A stretch of 10,218 nucleotides of DNA. Origin: Lachnospiraceae bacterium UBA2860 (GTDB lineage: Bacteria; Bacillota; Clostridia; Lachnospirales; Lachnospiraceae). The notes under the pieces are model-generated. The model was not told where the DNA came from, did not search any database, and was given only the letters and a program-made list of their open reading frames with translations. The DNA is taken from the NCBI GenBank assembly GCA_002350625.1, contig DEFE01000044.1, forward strand, positions 6,471 to 16,688, given 5' to 3'. The translations under genes were made by a program, and so were the position numbers. Numbering within the stretch: position 1 is the first letter of the stretch; each line of letters begins with the position of its first letter. Below are positions 1-5,535 of this stretch, one piece after another.

Positions 1-39
<39 letters not shown>

Positions 40-64
40 GAAATCTATATTAAGCACGAGCAAT

Positions 65-93
65 ATGATAGCAGAAAAAAACGCGGGCCGCAA
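65..93 (-). promoter_or_regulatory. promoter for tRNA-Ile
   Basis: On the minus strand a -35-like TTGCGG (88-93) is followed, after exactly 17 nt, by a -10-like TATCAT (65-70). The start of transcription would fall near position 58, about 20 nt before the tRNA 5' end. This is a good sigma70/SigA-type match at the right place, seen by eye only. Confidence 0.6.
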
Positions 94-136
94 GTGCTTT
101 TTCAGCACATGGCAAAAGACAAGACAAAAGAAATGC

Positions 137-165
137 TTGCTTTTTTCTCCACGCTCTGCTAGTAT
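137..165 (+). promoter_or_regulatory. promoter for tRNA-Ser
   Basis: TTGCTT (137-142) and TAGTAT (160-165) are separated by 17 nt, giving a predicted start near 172 and a 5' leader of about 45 nt before the tRNA. The leader holds a 7-bp inverted repeat (ATGCTGT at 170-176, ACAGCAT at 184-190), which could be a processing hairpin. The promoter is back to back with the tRNA-Ile promoter on the other strand. Confidence 0.6.
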
Positions 166-217
166 AGATATGCTGTTCAACAGACAGCATCATATCGTTC
201 GAGTATTCGAGCATCTT

Positions 218-307
218 GGAGAAGTACCCAAGCTGGCCGAAGGGACACCCCTGGAAAGGGTGCAGGTCGTTAATAGCGGCGCGAGGGTTCAAATCCCTCC
301 TTCTCCG
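218..307 (+). tRNA. tRNA-Ser (GGA)
   Basis: A complete class II tRNA of 90 nt. The acceptor strand GGAGAAG (218-224) pairs with CTTCTCC (300-306). The anticodon stem CACCC/GGGTG encloses loop CTGGAAA with anticodon GGA at 253-255. A long variable arm (GTCG...CGGC) and a T-arm GAGGGTTCAAATCCCTC follow. This tRNA reads UCC and UCU serine codons. The 3' CCA is not encoded, because the bases after the discriminator G are CGA. The gene is followed at once by a terminator hairpin, so it is a single-gene unit. Confidence 0.96.
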
Positions 308-384
308 CGAAAAAGAGGAACGCGTAAGCGTTCCTTTTTTCGTTGAAGAGGGATTGGCCCGAGCGCCGCTTGAGGCGCAATGCG
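285..384 (+). repeat. 100-bp direct repeat, copy 1 (tRNA-Ser 3' end plus terminator plus flank)
   Basis: This copy starts in the T-arm of tRNA-Ser and runs through the terminator to GCGCAATGCG. It matches 451-550 at 98 of 100 positions without gaps; the two differences are 315 against 481 and the base after GGGATTG. The period is 166 bp. This is the copy attached to the functional tRNA. Confidence 0.93.
316..340 (+). terminator. Rho-independent terminator of tRNA-Ser
   Basis: AGGAACGC (316-323), loop GTAA, GCGTTCCT (328-335), then a run of T to 340. The 8-bp stem followed by the T-run is typical of an intrinsic terminator. It lies 8 nt after the mature tRNA end. Confidence 0.88.
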
Positions 385-450
385 GAGTCCCTTAGCGAGG
401 TACGAGCTTAGGGACTCCCAATCCGAGTAATGGCGAAGCCGGACGACGGT
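385..450. other. 66-bp spacer between the repeat copies, with a 12-bp imperfect hairpin
   Basis: Segment between the two 100-bp repeats. An inverted repeat pairs GGAGTCCCT (384-392) with AGGGACTCC (410-418) and, after a T-T mismatch, AGC (394-396) with GCT (406-408). No T-run follows, so it is not a typical terminator. The remainder (419-450) resembles nothing I recognise, except that TAATGGCG just ahead of copy 2 is close to TAATAGCG in the variable arm of the intact tRNA-Ser. It may be a decayed tRNA fragment. Confidence 0.5.
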
Positions 451-550
451 GGGTTCAAATCCCTCCTTCTCCGCGAAAAAAAGGAACGCGTAAGCGTTCC
501 TTTTTTCGTTGAAGAGGGATTGACCCGAGCGCCGCTTGAGGCGCAATGCG
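451..550 (+). repeat. 100-bp direct repeat, copy 2 (orphan tRNA-Ser 3' end plus terminator)
   Basis: Second copy of the 285-384 segment, 98% identical, with no tRNA body in front of it: the T-loop GGGTTCAAATCCC and the acceptor 3' strand CTTCTCC are present, but no matching 5' half is found upstream. It is therefore a tRNA 3' fragment. Such duplicated tRNA 3' ends arise when an element integrates at, or is lost from, a tRNA gene, or by local duplication. Confidence 0.9.
482..506. terminator. duplicated bidirectional terminator, between the tRNA repeat and the convergent AraC gene
   Basis: AGGAACGC (482-489), loop GTAA, GCGTTCCT (494-501), with T residues on the plus side (to 506) and a run of A (476-482) before the stem, which reads as T on the minus strand. 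It can stop transcription from both sides and is the first terminator downstream of the minus-strand araC-type gene that ends at 568. Confidence 0.8.
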
Positions 551-567
551 CGTGTGTCATATTCACA

Positions 568-1389
568 TCAGTTGTCCCGATATGCGGAAGGCGTCTTTCC
601 GTAATGTGTCTTGAAGGCCTTTGAAAAAACGAGCGGATCCCTGTACCCGCAGGCCGTTGCAATATGCTCTACGGAATGTCCCGAATAACTGAGCAGGTCT
701 GCCGCCCGGCTCAGCCGGAAGATGGTCAGATACTCCCGTGGTCCCATGCCCAGGTTCCTGCGAAACAGCGTATAAAGGTAGCTCCGGTCAACGCCTGCAT
801 GGTCTGCCAGCCTCTGTACGCTGATCTGTTCCTGAAAATGATTCTGGATATAAACAAGAGCGGCTTCCACATAGATATTGTCCATGCTGTCATTCCTGAT
901 CAGCTGTGCCTGCTCAATATCGCGGATCAATTTTGAAAAGAACATGCACAACTGGGCCTGTATATAAAGCTCCTGATCAATTGAATTCTTTTTCCGCCCG
1001 CACATATTGAATACGATTTCTTTCAGTTCATCACCATGTGATGTACGGAATACGGCGTGTTCGCCGCCAAGGCCAAGCTGCCGTACGACTGAAGGGGCCA
1101 GCTTCCCGTCAAATCCGATCCACAGATAGCTCCACGGATCCGTCCGGTCCGCCTGATAGAAGGTCTGCTGTTCAGGCTCTATCAGGAAGCCTTCGCCGGC
1201 GGAGAGCTCCCGGGAACCGTTCTGATTCCGAAAATACCCCCTTCCGCTCAAGATCACATGGATCAGGAAATTAGGACGAACTGCAGGGCCGAAAGCATAG
1301 AGCGGATTGCACTGCTCGAAACCGCAATAGCAGGTGTATAGGTCCTGAAAACGCATGTCTACTGTCTTAAATGAAGCAAAGCAATGCAA
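568..1389 (-). CDS. AraC-family transcriptional regulator (distal copy)
   Basis: 273-residue regulator with an N-terminal cupin-like sugar-sensing domain (about residues 35-100, including YQAD..DPWSYLWIGFDG) and a C-terminal AraC/XylS double helix-turn-helix. The first HTH is near 189-212 (ISVQRLADHAGVDRSYLYTL) and the second near 239-271 (SVEHIATACGYRDPLVFSKA, then F..HYGKTPSAYR). The TTG start at 1389 is favoured: a perfect AGGAGG (1397-1402) lies 7 nt before it, while the internal ATG at 1356 has no ribosome site, although family members often begin at that MRFQDL point. Translation starts 12 nt after the stop of the YesL gene, so the two are probably coupled. It is a paralogue of the regulator at 5536-6504, and likely controls sugar uptake genes. 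The exact effector is unknown. Confidence 0.93.
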   Translation of the reverse strand: MHCFASFKTVDMRFQDLYTCYCGFEQCNPLYAFGPAVRPNFLIHVILSGRGYFRNQNGSRELSAGEGFLIEPEQQTFYQADRTDPWSYLWIGFDGKLAPSVVRQLGLGGEHAVFRTSHGDELKEIVFNMCGRKKNSIDQELYIQAQLCMFFSKLIRDIEQAQLIRNDSMDNIYVEAALVYIQNHFQEQISVQRLADHAGVDRSYLYTLFRRNLGMGPREYLTIFRLSRAADLLSYSGHSVEHIATACGYRDPLVFSKAFKTHYGKTPSAYRDN

Positions 1390-1396
1390 ACCGATT

Positions 1397-1402
1397 CCTC
1401 CT
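1397..1402 (-). promoter_or_regulatory. ribosome binding site that decides a TTG start
   Basis: AGGAGG on the minus strand, 7 nt upstream of TTG at 1389-1387. It sits at the end of the preceding YesL gene and touches its stop codon (TGA, 1404-1402), which suggests translational coupling. Confidence 0.75.
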
Positions 1403-2163
1403 CACATGCCCAGTTTCTTCATTTCTCCAAGCGTCTTTTTTCCGGAGCTGCTGTGGTTTTCCCCACTGTCAGTATCTTCCTGCGTTTCATCGTCGGATGA
1501 AGGTGTCGTCGAAAGGTGTTTCTCAAAGTCGCGGATTAGTAATGAGGAATGTGCCATAACAATAGCAGAAAAACCGAAAAAGAACCAGCAGAAAGCATAT
1601 AACGGCTGCAGATAAACATGAAGAAATGTAACCGCTGCAGGGATCAGATAAAGCGAAGCCGAGGCGATCAGGCGCAGCGGGTTTTTTACGGCAAAGTACA
1701 CTGCGTTTCTCATAAGATGCGGGAGCGTATCCGCAAACGCCGCCATGACCGGATAGAGAAAAATCATGATAATAAATGCGGCGATCAGAACCGTGAGGAC
1801 GCCGTATTTCATGATCGCTGCCGGCCCTGCCCCTGCCGCCCCGCCAGTGGTAAGATGCCGCAGAAAGCGGTAATCCAGATAGCCGAGAACGGCAATAGCC
1901 ATGAAAATCAGGTGGCTGATCAGCGCCTGACGGAAGTTGCTCCGGAAGCCTTTCCAGAATTCCTTAAAGGGATTCAGATCCCAGCGTCCTCTGAGCACAG
2001 ACAACATGACATGGTACAGCGCGCACAGAGCCGGTCCGGCCGTCACAACGGGAATGCTGCATACAATAAACATCAGGTTGGCGGCAACCAGTATTCCGCA
2101 GCGCGTCATAAGCTGTCCGAAAAGACTGTCATTGCTGAATACCCCGCCCAGAAATTTACCCAT
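1402..2163 (-). CDS. YesL/DUF624 family integral membrane protein
   Basis: 253 residues with about five hydrophobic segments (roughly 22-50, 81-99, 119-142, 165-183, 186-208) and a cytosolic-looking acidic, serine-rich tail from about 215. The FKEFWKGFRSNFRQA stretch (66-80) between the first two membrane segments is the typical DUF624 signature. YesL-type proteins are found beside sugar ABC importers and glycosidases in Firmicutes; their biochemical role is not established, and an accessory role in uptake is only inferred from context. The start ATG has a moderate ribosome site (AGGGG, about 9 nt away). A terminator hairpin separates it from the permease gene upstream, and the AraC gene follows after 12 nt. 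Confidence 0.9.
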   Translation of the reverse strand: MGKFLGGVFSNDSLFGQLMTRCGILVAANLMFIVCSIPVVTAGPALCALYHVMLSVLRGRWDLNPFKEFWKGFRSNFRQALISHLIFMAIAVLGYLDYRFLRHLTTGGAAGAGPAAIMKYGVLTVLIAAFIIMIFLYPVMAAFADTLPHLMRNAVYFAVKNPLRLIASASLYLIPAAVTFLHVYLQPLYAFCWFFFGFSAIVMAHSSLLIRDFEKHLSTTPSSDDETQEDTDSGENHSSSGKKTLGEMKKLGM

Positions 2164-2186
2164 AAACGGATACCCCTGTTTTTTAT

Positions 2187-2204
2187 GCTTCCGGAAACGG
2201 AAGC
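2187..2204. other. 7-bp hairpin in the yesL leader
   Basis: GCTTCCG (2187-2193), loop GAAA, CGGAAGC (2198-2204), a perfect inverted repeat with a GNRA-type loop when read on the plus strand (TTTC on the transcribed strand). It lies between the permease terminator and the YesL ribosome site. On the minus strand it is followed by ATAAAAAAC, not T, so it is not a terminator for the operon. It could be an operator or an RNA-stabilising stem. Confidence 0.45.
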
Positions 2205-2213
2205 GATACGATT

Positions 2214-2245
2214 AAAACAGGGCGGCATATATGATGCAGCCCTGT
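2214..2245 (-). terminator. Rho-independent terminator after the ABC permease operon
   Basis: On the minus strand ACAGGGC (2245-2239) pairs with GCCCTGT (2223-2217). After one mismatch an inner GCAT/ATGC stem follows, with loop CATAT; TTTT comes directly after the stem. It lies 37 nt after the permease stop. The position implies that transcription of the importer genes is at least partly stopped before yesL and the second regulator, giving them a lower or separate expression level. Confidence 0.75.
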
Positions 2246-2282
2246 CTGTGATCATTGATGAATCTTTTTTATGTTTCGCGAA

Positions 2283-3125
2283 TTACAGCTTTCCGCCGGA
2301 TGTAGCGATACCTTCGACAAACTGTTTCTGGAAGATCACATAGATGATGATCATGGGAAGCACGGCAAGCGTCGCGGCCGCCATCATCGTCGGATACTCG
2401 CTGCCATACTGCCCCTGCATCTTCGCAAGGCCTGCCGACAGTGTCGTCGTGCTGGCATTGGTGCAGACGATCATCGGCCACATCAGATCCTTGAAGGCAA
2501 AAACCGCGGTGAAGATGCCAAGCGAAATCATGGAACTGCGTGTCAGCGGCATCATGATGTGAAGGAATCTCTGTCCGACGTTGCAGCCGTCAATCATGGC
2601 CGCCTCCTCAAGGTCCTTCGGGAGTCCTTCATAGCCCGTCTTGAGAAGGTAGGTGCCGAAAGCCGTCACGAGTCCCGGAAATACAAGGCCGAAAGTCGTA
2701 TTCAGCGCGCCCATCTTGGAAACCATCAGATACTGCGGGATGATGAAGATCTGTCCCGGCACCATCATCTGGATGAGAACAAGCGCAAACAGAATTTTCT
2801 TAAACGGAAAGTTGAGTCTTCCAAAGGCATAGCCGGCCATCGTTGCCGTCAGGCAGGCGCATACCACGCGGAAGAAAATCATTAGCAGCGTATTCTTATA
2901 GAGCACGATAAAATTGTAGCTCTTCCACACGGTGCCGAAGTTTTCCCAGTGCCAGCCGCTTGCAGGCAGAATATAGAACGGATCCACGGAGATCGACTCC
3001 TGTGTCGTCTTAACCGCCGTCAGAATCATCCATGCAAATGGCACGAGCATGATAAAAGCCATGATAATCAGCACGACATGTGTCAGCAGCTTTCTGGTGC
3101 GGGCTCTGCGTTCAGCTCCTTCCAT
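2283..3125 (-). CDS. sugar ABC transporter permease, MalG/MsmG type
   Basis: 280-residue inner membrane permease of the carbohydrate uptake family CUT1. Six membrane segments can be seen (about 13-36, 80-102, 110-130, 141-162, 198-214, 246-266). The cytoplasmic EAA loop that docks on the ATPase is at 171-194 (EEAAMIDG, conserved Gly180, ending in MMPL). The C-terminus GIATSGGKL is typical of MalG-like proteins. It pairs with the MalF-like permease 22 nt upstream to form the channel. The start ATG has only a distant GGGAG in front (about 13 nt), so translation may depend on coupling with the upstream gene. Last gene of the importer set before the terminator. Confidence 0.95.
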   Translation of the reverse strand: MEGAERRARTRKLLTHVVLIIMAFIMLVPFAWMILTAVKTTQESISVDPFYILPASGWHWENFGTVWKSYNFIVLYKNTLLMIFFRVVCACLTATMAGYAFGRLNFPFKKILFALVLIQMMVPGQIFIIPQYLMVSKMGALNTTFGLVFPGLVTAFGTYLLKTGYEGLPKDLEEAAMIDGCNVGQRFLHIMMPLTRSSMISLGIFTAVFAFKDLMWPMIVCTNASTTTLSAGLAKMQGQYGSEYPTMMAAATLAVLPMIIIYVIFQKQFVEGIATSGGKL

Positions 3126-3147
3126 ATCTGTTCTTCAGCTCCCTTCT

Positions 3148-4038
3148 CTAATTATGATAGACAATCTTCTTTTCAGCTCTCTGCAGAATCCAGGTCAGCA
3201 GCATGATGAAGAGCAGAAGAATCACGACCAGAGTTGCGCCATAGCCCTTGTTGCCGTTGGTAAAGGCGTATTGATAGAACAGATAGACGATCGACTGAAC
3301 CTTGGGCAGAGCCACATTGGTCTTGTCCATGACCATGAACATTAAATCGAAGATGGTCAGGGCGCCGATGATTCTGGTCTGTACGATAAAGAAGGTTGTC
3401 GGACTGAGCAGCGGAACGGTTATGGAGAAGAACTGCCTTACACCGCTGGCGCCGTCGATATCCGCCGCTTCATAGTAATCCCCCGGAATCTCCTGAAGAC
3501 CGCCGATAAACAGCACCATATTATAACCGATGATGGACCAGACGCCGATGATGCCGATGGAAATCCAGGCAATCTTCGGGTCAGAGATCCATGCGACTTT
3601 GGTGTGCAGCACATTGTTGAGAAGGCCGAACTGCGTGTTGTAGAGCCATTTCCAAACCATCGCTACAGCCGCAGGAGCACAGACCATGGGCAGGAAGAAA
3701 ATCGTCCTGTAGACAGAGCGCCCGCCGATCTTCTTGTTGAGAAGCACTGCCAGAAGCAGCGCGATGACAACGCCGAAAGGCACCTCGATGAGCGCGTATT
3801 TTACGGTATTCCACAGGGCCTGCCATGTCTCCTGAGAAGACAGGACCTTCTGGTAATTTGCCAGTCCTATAAAGATGTTCCCTTTTCCGAAATCACCTGT
3901 CTTGAAGAAGGACTGATAGATTGTATTCGCAATCGGGTAGAGATTAAGGACCAGAAGGCCGATGATTGTCGGGGCCACAAACAGCAGCCCCCACTTCGCC
4001 TCGCTTTTTTGCGTCGGGGTCATCTTACTCCACTTCAA
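3148..4038 (-). CDS. sugar ABC transporter permease, MalF/MsmF type
   Basis: 296-residue permease of a CUT1 sugar importer. Six membrane segments lie at about 17-38, 77-100, 112-134, 158-180, 212-232 and 267-287. The EAA loop is at 189-210 (EAADIDGASG...ITVPLLSP). This is the short MalF form usual in Firmicutes, without the large periplasmic insert. The start is TTG at 4038, with AGGGGG 8 nt before it; the alternative ATG at 4023 has GGAG only 4 nt away and would remove five residues. The gene follows the binding-protein gene by 24 nt, clearly as part of one operon. Confidence 0.95.
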   Translation of the reverse strand: MKWSKMTPTQKSEAKWGLLFVAPTIIGLLVLNLYPIANTIYQSFFKTGDFGKGNIFIGLANYQKVLSSQETWQALWNTVKYALIEVPFGVVIALLLAVLLNKKIGGRSVYRTIFFLPMVCAPAAVAMVWKWLYNTQFGLLNNVLHTKVAWISDPKIAWISIGIIGVWSIIGYNMVLFIGGLQEIPGDYYEAADIDGASGVRQFFSITVPLLSPTTFFIVQTRIIGALTIFDLMFMVMDKTNVALPKVQSIVYLFYQYAFTNGNKGYGATLVVILLLFIMLLTWILQRAEKKIVYHN

Positions 4039-4062
4039 CCGGGTATCCCCCTCTCTTTCTAT

Positions 4063-5373
4063 TTATTCGTTGGCGATTGCGTTTTCGATAATCTGCTGCG
4101 CGTTGTCGCAGGCCGCAGCCATCTTCGCCGGGTCAGAGGGATCCTGCCACGGATCAAGGAATCCGCCTGCCTGCTGCAGAGCATCTTCCCAGATGGTCGT
4201 ATTGCGGGTATAGGGGCGGAAGAACAGGCTGGCCTCTTCCTCTGCTCTTGTGAAGGCTGACACGTCCATCCCCGGGAAAGCATTGGCAAACTCCTCGGAA
4301 ACGCCGATCATTCCGGCCATGGTGACACCGAGCTCCGCCTGCTTTTTCTGATTCTCTTCATTGCAGAAATAAGAGATCAGGCTGTAGGCGGCATCCGGAT
4401 CTGCCGTGTTGTAGGAAGCAGCCCAGCCGAGACCGTTGTACGCGCTGTAGCGCTCTCCTTCGTCGCAGGTGCCGTTGCCATTTGCATCGTGATAGGGAAG
4501 CATAGCCCAGGCGTAATCTGCGGAGTGCTCGCCCTTATAGAAGGTATTGATCATCCAGGAGCCCTGTGTGATCATTGCCGCAAGTCCGGACATGAACAGG
4601 GAATCCGTCCCGGTTTCTGCCACTGTGATCTGGGGAGCCGCAACCTCGAGGATCTGACGCATCATCTCCATCGCAGCCTTGCCTTCTTCGGAGCCGATGG
4701 TCGTGCCCTTGTGATCATCCGTGATGACCTGTGCGCCGTAATCGTAGATGATGTTATACCAGCCGTCCTGGTTGTTGGATGTGTTGATGGCGTAACCGTA
4801 GACGCCGTCAGAAGCGCCCGCTTCCGTTATCGCCGCTGCCGCTGCCTGTACGTCCTCCCAGGTCCAGTCGTCGGTTGGGTATTCCACGCCGTATTTGTCA
4901 AACAGGGCTTTGTTGTAGAGAAGGGCGATGGTGTCGTGGTCCTTCGGAAGGGCATACTGCACGCCGCCGCTGTTGTAAAGATCCACAATGCCCTGATAGT
5001 AATTGGAAAGATCAATGGCATCGTCGGCTGCGATATAGTCATCCAGATTGAGGAGCAGATCATTCTCCATATACATCTGTGCCGTATTGGAATGCATCCA
5101 GAAAACATCCGGCATCTGGCCGCCTGAAGCGCCCGCTTCAAGAAGAGTCCAATAGTTGTCCCAATCCACTACGTTAATGTTGACTTTGACGCCGGAAGTC
5201 TCCGTCCACGCATCGGCGATCTGCTGAAGGCCTTCCCGCTGATTGTTGTCCCAGATGTTTACCTGCAGCTCGCTTACCGAATACTCCGCCGCAGCACTTA
5301 CGGGGCTTCCGAGTGTGAGTCCTGCAGCCAGGCCGCACGCCAAGGCCGCTGAGAAAAGTCTCTTTGCTCTCAT
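4063..5373 (-). CDS. extracellular sugar-binding protein of the ABC importer, MsmE/CUT1 type
   Basis: 436-residue solute-binding protein (SBP_bac_1-like). The start has AAGGAGG 7 nt before it, which fixes the ATG at 5373. A signal peptide follows (MRAKR, hydrophobic core, then SPVSAAAEYS, with likely cleavage after VSA at residue 27). PDVFWMHSN (88-96) is a typical part of the sugar-binding family. It should capture an oligosaccharide outside the membrane and hand it to the two permeases encoded directly downstream. Oddly there is no usual lipobox: the only cysteine in the signal (C13) follows just 12 residues with K and R close by, whereas most Gram-positive binding proteins are lipid-anchored. 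The substrate is inferred from the neighbouring alpha-galactosidase: raffinose-family sugars or melibiose. Confidence 0.94.
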   Translation of the reverse strand: MRAKRLFSAALACGLAAGLTLGSPVSAAAEYSVSELQVNIWDNNQREGLQQIADAWTETSGVKVNINVVDWDNYWTLLEAGASGGQMPDVFWMHSNTAQMYMENDLLLNLDDYIAADDAIDLSNYYQGIVDLYNSGGVQYALPKDHDTIALLYNKALFDKYGVEYPTDDWTWEDVQAAAAAITEAGASDGVYGYAINTSNNQDGWYNIIYDYGAQVITDDHKGTTIGSEEGKAAMEMMRQILEVAAPQITVAETGTDSLFMSGLAAMITQGSWMINTFYKGEHSADYAWAMLPYHDANGNGTCDEGERYSAYNGLGWAASYNTADPDAAYSLISYFCNEENQKKQAELGVTMAGMIGVSEEFANAFPGMDVSAFTRAEEEASLFFRPYTRNTTIWEDALQQAGGFLDPWQDPSDPAKMAAACDNAQQIIENAIANE

Positions 5374-5460
5374 TCCTGATCCTCCTTTTTCTAAAAGAAC
5401 CTGTCACGTTCAAGCGGTTTGCGGATGGTTCTGGCTCCGAAGACCGCAGCTCTCAAAATC

Positions 5461-5494
5461 ATTCTATCGTCTGGCTGTCAGGCGAAACATGGAC
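5461..5494 (-). promoter_or_regulatory. candidate promoter of the importer operon with a proximal AraC-type site
   Basis: Minus-strand -10 box TAGAAT (5461-5466) lies within CGATAGAATGA (5459-5469). The same 11 bases occur upstream of the alpha-galactosidase. At 17-nt spacing the -35 is poor (TGTTTC, 5484-5489), as expected for an activated promoter. The motif GGCGAAACATGGAC (plus strand, 5481-5494) overlaps the -35. The leader is about 80 nt long. Confidence 0.5.
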
Positions 5495-5509
5495 TAACGT
5501 AAGCACTAT

Positions 5510-5523
5510 ATGGAAAAATGTAT
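5510..5523. promoter_or_regulatory. candidate distal regulator half-site upstream of the binding-protein gene
   Basis: ATGGAAAAATGTAT on the plus strand resembles the motif at 5481-5494 and the two better repeats at 8826-8866 (core GA, then three bases, then ATG). It is 29 bp from the proximal copy. The similarity is weak, and A/T-rich sequence could give it by chance. Confidence 0.3.
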
Positions 5524-5535
5524 GAATCGTCTTTC

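Noticed and set aside
289..662. Small open frames across the duplicated tRNA region, with peptides such as EGFEPTVVRLR and RRDLNPPSSG
   Set aside because: They read antisense through the tRNA-Ser 3' end and its duplicate. Peptides of this type are well-known spurious predictions from tRNA ends; there is no ribosome site and they overlap terminators.
1618..2343. 241-codon plus-strand open frame
   Set aside because: It is antisense to the YesL gene, very rich in R, H, Q and K, and without a ribosome site; the minus-strand frame has clear membrane segments and a family signature.
4489..5127. 212-codon plus-strand open frame inside the binding-protein gene
   Set aside because: Antisense shadow of a well-supported solute-binding protein; no start signal.
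5396..5432. Possible attenuator in the leader of the binding-protein gene (AGAACC paired with GGTTCT, followed by T)
   Set aside because: The stem is only 6 bp with a 25-nt loop and weak inner pairing; not strong enough to call a terminator or riboswitch.
5374..5535. Terminator between the first regulator and the binding-protein gene
   Set aside because: No hairpin with a T-run is visible after the regulator's stop codon, so read-through from the galactosidase promoter is possible, but I could not show it.
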